Positions 46,701 to 64,000 of a DNA stretch of 64,000 nucleotides are shown in pieces. The notes under the pieces are model-generated. The model was not told the DNA's origin, ran no database searches, and saw only the letters and a program-made list of their open reading frames with translations. The translations under genes and the position numbers were made by a program. The stretch covers positions 30,403,419 to 30,467,418 of the forward strand of contig OZ020486.1 in the NCBI GenBank assembly GCA_963971405.1, given 5' to 3'. Position 1 is the stretch's first letter, and the number at the start of each line of letters is the position of its first letter. The DNA comes from Psococerastis gibbosa (lineage: Eukaryota; Arthropoda; Insecta; Psocodea; Psocidae).

Positions 46701-48454
46701 CAATTTCTGAAAGAATAGAGTGTGTGAAAAGAAAACATTTGTAAATCAAACAATCATATATTCAGTCAGGGATTCCTGGTAAAAGCCCAACAAATTCAAA
46801 TGAACTCCAACCGATAAGTGTAATAAACTTGGTCATTTTGTACCCTTTTGTATTGTATAGCCACATTAAGAGGATATGTCACGTAGAAAATTGGCACCAC
46901 AAAATTAAATACTTTTCATTTTCTAATTAATCAACTCAGCAAGTTATTAAAATTTGGCTCATCTAAGTTGTAGAAGACTACTTCGTGCGTCATACCTAGG
47001 TATAATCGAGTATTTTTACTTTCCAGTTTTGTAGTTCTTCCAAAAATCCCAGAATACGCGTAATTTTAGTCCGTTCTGGTATTTATGAAAGAACTTAAGG
47101 TACCAAAAATTAATATTTCCTATTACATGATGCATGAAGCAGTCTTCTACAACTTCCATGAGTCAAATCTTTAATGACTTGCTTTGTTAATAAAATAAAA
47201 TAAAGAAAGTCAATAAAAACAAGAAATTCTGGGGTGCTCATTTTCTACGTAGCATGTCCTCTTAAGGCACTCAGTTACGCTGTGATATAGCATCATATGG
47301 TGCGAAGTCAGGATTCTAATATGCTGCCGTTAACATTACGGGATACTTGAAGGACGCATTAGCAGCTAATCCTTACTTAGTTCAAGGTTCGACAAACTAA
47401 GATGGTAAGGGACTTGAAGCCATACATACAGTATATGGACACTTTTTTGGTAACCTATGCTTTAGGAAAATGTTTACCTCCTATAAGCAAAACTAAAATA
47501 AAAATTTCAACGTCTTATCATTAAACCATCATTACAAAAAGTGTCTCGTAGATGATAATAATTATCAATTATTATTAGCAATTATTGCTGATCCCAAAAC
47601 AGGTAACCTCATTTATGCCCTAGGCCTACTCACCAACTACTTGTATTCGTATCGCCTCGCTCTCGACAGTGCGCTCCGTGCCACCAATTTTGTTGGACAC
47701 CCTGCAGATGTAGTCACCCTGGTAGTCGTAGGTAATGTTGGCTATCCTGAGTTTGGCCTGCGAACCGCGCGCGAACATAGTGTTGGCCGTCGTCGGAATC
47801 CTCTGCAGCCACTGGAACTCCGGCAGGGGGTTGCCCTCGGCTTCACAGCTGAACGTGGCGTCGGTGAATAAGGGGGCTGTCGTCAGTCTTGTGGGCCCGA
47901 CCTTGCGGATGCGGGGCGGGACTGCAAACAATAATTATAAAGCAAGGTTATATTAACAAGTGCCAGGAATTGAGCAGTTGGTAGAGAACTAGACTATGAA
48001 ACGGAAGGCCAAGGTTCCGAGACTCAACATGGAGGGAACATTTTCCACCTGAGTAGGGCCCACCCAACCCTAATGGGTACCGCACCTTCACCAGTAGGAG
48101 TTCCCCCAAAAACTTTTCAGGTACCCTAAAGTAATATATAAGTATATAAAGTATAATATAAGAATATCATCTTTTTAATTAAAAAAAAAATAGACCACCT
48201 ACATTTGACATCAATGAGAGCCGAGAGTGGGGGACTCCGGCCGACGGAGTTGTGAGCCTCGCAGTAATAGGTGGATGAGTCGCCCCGTTTGACAGGTCTG
48301 AACTGCAGGGTCTCAATGGTGCTCACTATCCGCTCCCCCTTCTTCCATCGCACTGTGGACGGGGGGTTGGAATCAACGATACATCTGAGGACTACGGTAT
48401 TGCCCTCCTCCAGGTCTCCCACCGGGACGCCTTCCAAGCGAACTTCTGGAGCAT
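37736..48454 (-). CDS. Immunoglobulin-superfamily transmembrane cell-adhesion protein, 3' exons (partial)
   Basis: Seven exons join in phase on the minus strand: 48454-48203, 47921-47634, 46243-45929, 42894-42781, 42334-42301, 42038-41918 and 37978-37736 (TAG), giving 455 visible residues. Exon 1 is an Ig domain (LRC, VRWKKGE, STYYCEAHNSVG). Exon 2 is another (FSCEAEGNP, FQWLQR, GDYICRVSNKIGG). Exon 3 is a third Ig-like domain (VFCSDPRP, ASWQWG, RAYYLHVEND) that lacks the usual second Cys and has EDCFEAKL instead. Exon 4 holds the membrane span (LLSIAAACLLIFLLCVFVAI then VVRREKCC). Exons 5-7 are a cytoplasmic tail of about 132 residues with possible tyrosine sites and a DRAEI end. It resembles insect neuronal adhesion proteins of the echinoid/nephrin/neuromusculin kind, but I cannot name it. 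Exon 1 starts at an AG acceptor needing one upstream base, so 5' exons are missing. Confidence 0.85.
38520..39262. other. Ig-gene last intron, AT-rich DNA, nothing recognised
   Basis: Simple-sequence TATATATA at 38670 and A/T runs near 39190 and 39270 are present. No exon, repeat family or RNA gene was recognised. Confidence 0.4.
39263..39460 (-). mobile_element. SINE-B, best-preserved copy (Ig-gene intron)
   Basis: On the minus strand: CGACTTCGATGGCCAGGTGG, TAGCGTGCTTGTACTTGTGC, CTCTACACGCCATGCGATCG, AGACGTGTCGTAACTCG, GAGGTCAATCGGATACATTC, TTGTTTGTATGCGATTAACC, then a 14-base A tail. The A tail shows retroposition orientation. Confidence 0.7.
39461..40419. other. Ig-gene last intron, nothing recognised
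   Basis: AT-rich sequence without recognised exons, repeats or RNA genes. Confidence 0.35.
40420..40512. mobile_element. Short foldback MITE, related to 34157-34298
   Basis: TATTCCCAAGGTTAAACATG pairs with TTACATTTGTAACCTTGGGA. The centre AACATTTTTGAATTCAAAGT and ATATTCTAAAATTGTTTTG is related to the centre of 34157-34298. Confidence 0.65.
40975..41107. mobile_element. Palindromic MITE-like element
   Basis: GCAAGGGCAGATCTACGGCA at the left pairs with TTGCCATAGATCTGCCTTTG at the right. Inner AGATCTGTCATTGGAGCAAA and CAATGACCGATTTTCCAGC also partly pair. About 130 bp. Confidence 0.6.
41640..41935. repeat. Tandem segmental duplication spanning an exon-intron boundary
   Basis: The phrases GTGCAGGGGCGTA and CACCATTGCGC followed by a GTCTCAC donor complement occur at 41733-41800 and 41859-41920, about 125 bp apart. 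A third partial copy with GACTCACTTGCATAAAA lies at 41665-41685. The right copy contains the true 3' end and donor of the Ig gene's sixth visible exon (41918). Confidence 0.7.
43362..43403 (-). other. Possible alternative or decayed copy of the Ig-gene membrane exon
   Basis: On the minus strand an AG acceptor (TTTGCAG) is followed by 42 nt reading (E)PMWTTTLLSMMHH and a GTGAGT donor. The real membrane exon 470 bp downstream starts (E)PVPMTTLLSIAAAC after a matching GCAG acceptor. Both begin and end in the same phase, so they could be exchanged without a frame change. The 42-nt exon lacks the hydrophobic span. Confidence 0.4.
43404..45928. other. Ig-gene intron, no exon recognised
   Basis: 43515-43960 carries a family D repeat; the rest includes AT simple sequence at 45095-45135. 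No exon is needed here, because 45929 (phase 1) joins 42894 directly. Confidence 0.4.
43515..43960 (-). repeat. Family D repeat, related to 63300-63545
   Basis: AAGGAGAGATGGGACATTTG, CTGGTGCCACACTGACAC and GGGATTTGTTGTTCTTTTG find counterparts in order at 63310-63450 (AGAGAGATGGGACATT, CTGGTGCTACCAGCCACG, GAGATTTGTTGTTG). A piece also resembles 7430-7465. Confidence 0.45.
46866..47258. mobile_element. MITE of the 'TTAAGAGGATA' family, intact copy
   Basis: Starts TTAAGAGGATATGTCACGTA and ends GTAGCATGTCCTCTTAA, an inverted pair. Inner inverted repeats AGTTGTAGAAGACTACTTCG and its complement are near 46968 and 47135. About 393 bp, in an Ig-gene intron. Confidence 0.78.
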
Positions 48455-48591
48455 CTGAAAAGAGAGGAAGCCTGAGTTATGCTGGAATATCATAGAACAG
48501 AGCAATTAAAGAGAGAGGGGGAGAATGTGGAAGCCCCGGTTTAAATTCCAAAAAGAGGGGCGGGTCAATGCTGGAAGAGCCCCCTCTCAAA

Positions 48592-49422
48592 GAACCGGTC
48601 CGAGTTTACTCGAACATGCTTTCCAATTTATCAAGTAGTAGATAGAGAAAATGAGTAATTTCATGGTAAATAATTTTCCTATAGTTAAATTTCGGGCATC
48701 TCGGGGGGGGGGGGGGGGGGGGTTCTCCACCTGACGTCACTGGAGGTGAGGTAAATTCTAGATAGGTCAGACCAACAAATTACCACACAGCAATAATGGC
48801 AGGGCAGGCAACGCGAATTTGAACGCGAATTTTCTATCATTTTTTCAAAAACATTTTTTTTGCACAAAACCAAATAGTTTTTTGGGAAAGCAATCTGTCC
48901 GGTTTCGTTACTCAATTTAACACCTAAAACATACCTGAAGGTAGAAATCATCGATGGAAAGGTTTCACAGAAAAATTATTTTTTCATTTTTCATTAAAAT
49001 TTAGTTATTTTTTTTTTTTACCCCCAGAAGCAAACTGTCAAGGGGAAAGCGACCCCCCCCCCTCATTTTGTCAACATTAATAACGACTACAATATATGTG
49101 AATTTAAAAGAAATAATAAAATAATTTTTTTAGACGTTTTTTGAAAATAAAACCCCCCCAAATTGAGATAGCCCAAAATAAAATAAATATTCCCGAGGTA
49201 TGATTTTTGTAAACCTATAGCCGAATTTCATCAAAATCGACCGAGTAGTTTGCCCGGAAATCGACGCACAGCCAACAGACAGACAGAGCGACAGACATTT
49301 CGTAAAAACCACTTTTTTGTGTTCCTGGGACCTCAAAACGTGTAAATCCGTTGAAATCTCGGAATCGAAAATTTCGACCATCACAAAGTTTTCCTTATAC
49401 TACGTATAAATTGGAAAGCAAA
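48592..49422 (+). mobile_element. Family H element, near full length
   Basis: Starts AAGAACCGGTCCGAGTTTAC, has an 18-base G run at 48703, the CACCTGACGTCACTGG block and the AGACAGACAGAGCGACAGAC microsatellite, and ends GTATAAATTGGAAAGCA. It lies 5' to the first visible Ig exon. Confidence 0.8.
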
Positions 49423-49675
49423 AATCAGAAATGGGAAGGGTTAATTATGAGGTCAAGACATGGGGAATATAGAAATATACGACAATTTATGTGCCACCCT
49501 CCCACGCTTCGGCTTGAGGGGGCACAGGTTGTTATTCCATGTTCTCATGTTCATTTTTGCTGAGAAAAACACGGTTTTCCATCTATATCTATCTACATCT
49601 CATACTCTCACCTCAAAGTATTTTAGTCTCTCACAGCAATATTTTTGTTTTGCTTCGCCGCATCAGAAGGTAAGG

Positions 49676-49737
49676 AACCGGTACAAGTGAACCCGTACAT
49701 GCTTTCGTATTTATCAATTAGCATAGGTACCAAGATA
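49676..49737 (+). repeat. Family H 5' end fragment
   Basis: AAGGAACCGGTACAAGTG, CATGCTTTCGTATTTATC and AATTAGCATAGGTACC match the first 60 bases of family H with several differences. The hairpin is degraded. Confidence 0.5.
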
Positions 49738-50054
49738 GCAGAAAATATTTAAAGGAAGCCCCATTGGGGCAAGCGTGCCCCCCCCCCCCCATCTCAGTGA
49801 GGTGATTTTGCCCAATACTTTTGGGCACATTGCCCCACACTAATTCCAAGACTAACAAAACTAGATATTGGAAAAAAAAGCAAAAAATAGTCAAAAGTCA
49901 CCTTGTCCGTCGTATTTTGTTTTTAACGTGACCGAAGAACTTATTTATGGTGGGGGGGGGGTGGATACAAGCGAAATTTACACTACATAGAATAAGATTT
50001 CAATTGGTGCCACCCAGTGAAAATTTCTTAAAATATACTCTGCGAGATAGGCTA

Positions 50055-50345
50055 CGATTACGGCCGCTTAGATTGTATAGAAATAGTCATCTGGCCCTTA
50101 TATCCTAAAGGGGGTCCGGAGGTCACCCCCTGGGGATAAATTATGAATATATAAGCGCGAAATAGTGGGTTTTAACGCATTTTAACATCAGTAAATTTTT
50201 TTAGTATTTCCAGAGGAAGACGTATTCACAATACCTAGTACTAGATGATTAGATCTTTTTAATTTCCAATTTTTCATTTCGGGGGGGGGGGGGGGAGATG
50301 GGCTGCGGCCCAGGAAGTCACCCTCCTCCGCTACGGCCTTGCAAG
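50055..50345 (+). repeat. Family C repeat, just upstream of esterase 1
   Basis: Begins ATTACGGCCGCTTAGATTGT and ends CTACGGCCTTGCAAGC; internal GGTCCGGAGGTCACCCCCTG and TTTTAACGCATTTTAACATC match other C copies. A 15-base G run follows at 50281. The element ends about 120 bp before the esterase start codon. Confidence 0.55.
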
Positions 50346-50464
50346 CAGTTATCGTAATTAGTAAAACAACGGATGAACGCATTAACAGATAATGTAGATT
50401 ACAGATAAATAGGTCCGATATTCCGATATGAATCCAACTATGCTGGCCCATTTCACGCGCCGCC

Positions 50465-58619
<8,155 letters not shown>

Positions 58620-58679
58620 CTATAATATTGTAAAATACAGATCTACTAGGCTACATAAATTATTATTTTGTGGAATTAT

Positions 58680-58850
58680 AATACTGACATTAAACTGACA
58701 TAGGTTGAAGAGGCAACCTCCTCGTCATAACGAAAATTAGAGGATCTAGAAAAAGAAAAAAAATAAGAAGACGATGCCACCGCATAGATCGTAGGTTCAA
58801 ATCCCGTCAAGTCCAGATTATTCTAGACTAAATTTCGGTTGCATAAATTA
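58680..58850. mobile_element. Foldback C-SINE, diverged second copy
   Basis: A left inverted tail (ACTGACATTAAACTGACA, GAGGCAACCTCCTCG, AAAATTAGAGGATCTAGA) is followed by ATAGATCGTAGGTTCAAATC (B-box-like) and CCGTCAAGTCCAGATTATTC with AAATTTCGGTT. It has the same inverted layout as 54282-54475. Between the two esterases. Confidence 0.6.
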
Positions 58851-58889
58851 TGATATAAATGCTGGGGATCTAAATGTTTTAAGCTCCTC

Positions 58890-59124
58890 AACGTTCGGCC
58901 ATGTGATGAGAAACGAAAAGTATCGCTTTCTGCATGCAATAATCCAAGGGGAGACAGAAGGACTGAGGCCTGAGGACTCGCAGAGGAAGAAAAACATCCT
59001 GGTTGAAAAACCTGAGGCACTGGTCGGGCAAGAGGACAACTGCCCTTTTCAGAGCAGCTGTCTCCAAGGTCTAGGTTACCATGATGATCGCCATTCTTCA
59101 ATAGAAAGGCGCTTAAAGAAGTAG
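58890..59124 (+). pseudogene. RTE-like LINE remnant, C-terminal end
   Basis: Reads FGHVMRNEKYRFLHAIIQGE, then TEGLRPEDSQRKKNI and, after a frame change, an ALFRAAVS-like stretch and DDRHSS. 'GHVMR..KY.LL..I.QG' is the typical C-terminus of RTE/BovB-like LINE proteins. Frameshifted, 5'-truncated. Confidence 0.7.
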
Positions 59125-59614
59125 AAGATAATAATAAAGAAAATTTTTAACAAGCGTATTACTCTTAAGATCATATCACTATCGCAACTCTTTCTTTATT
59201 GCAGAATATTTGGTAGGATGTGTCCATGCTTGGGTCATTCATTGTTTACCGTATAAAGATGAATGGAAACCCACCCCTTCCTGAAGCTCTATGAGGTCTC
59301 CGACGATGGCTAGTTCCCCTTATGCAAAACAAAATTTTCAGGGGGACTATAGCCCCTAGCCCCCTTCTATCTATAACAAGTTCACCTTACGTTAAAGGCG
59401 AAATCATGAAAATACCTGTTGTGCTATATTGTGTTATCATATCTAGGTGTACTTCCTTTATACACCTCTTAGCAATTATACGTGCACCGGTATTTCAGTA
59501 TATCAAAGTGATACTGCTCCCCTAGTAATGAGAACATCACTGCCTCGTGTGCCTCCTCCTGCTATACGTATATTAGAAATAATATCGCATTGCTTAGACA
59601 CACTATACGATAGA

Positions 59615-63948
<4,334 letters not shown>

Positions 63949-64000
63949 GTAAGGCTAGCTTTTCTCATTTGGGTGGTCGATTTCATTAATGGAATGGCCC

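Overview
This is an animal nuclear DNA window, almost certainly from an arthropod and most likely an insect. The genes are split by short GT-AG introns and the background is AT-rich and crowded with decayed transposons. The glutaredoxin-3 gene has one monothiol glutaredoxin domain, as insects do, and two carboxylesterases stand in tandem. I cannot name the species; a repeat-rich insect genome such as a hemipteran would fit, but that is inference.

Six genes can be assembled exon by exon with consistent reading phase. (1) Minus strand 557-3165: N-terminal part of a Sac2/INPP5F-type phosphoinositide phosphatase, running off the left edge. (2) Plus 3757-5839: complete glutaredoxin-3 (218 aa, 3 exons), head to head with gene 1 across about 590 bp. 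(3) Plus 27787-32709: complete CRAL-TRIO lipid-transfer protein (318 aa, 7 exons). (4) Minus 37736-48454: 3' part of a transmembrane immunoglobulin-superfamily adhesion protein (three Ig exons, a membrane exon, a cytoplasmic tail); its 5' exons are not seen. (5) Plus 50465-58619: complete secreted carboxylesterase (586 aa, 9 exons) with a juvenile-hormone-esterase-like GQSAG elbow. (6) Plus 59615-63948: first five exons of a tandem paralogue (GESAG elbow), cut by the right edge.

The rest, including about 22 kb between genes 2 and 3 and most intron sequence, is mobile DNA. I recognise: a roughly 700-860 bp family (here called H) with subterminal inverted repeats, a CAGA/GTCT microsatellite, a poly-G tract and a terminal hairpin, resembling non-autonomous Helentron (HINE/DINE-1-like) elements; an approximately 390 bp foldback MITE family (M) plus two different foldbacks sharing its ends; four hAT-type MITEs with 8-bp target duplications; a tRNA-derived SINE (A), a second SINE-like family (B), and a foldback element carrying a pol III B-box (C-SINE); several LINE remnants and a mariner transposase remnant; other palindromic MITEs; and a 186-bp tandem repeat. 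Several insertions are nested, which gives relative ages.

The genes do not form a pathway. The only functional pair is the esterase tandem, which shares four intron positions and phases. Both esterases lie upstream of the visible Ig gene on the opposite strand, so they may sit inside one of its introns.
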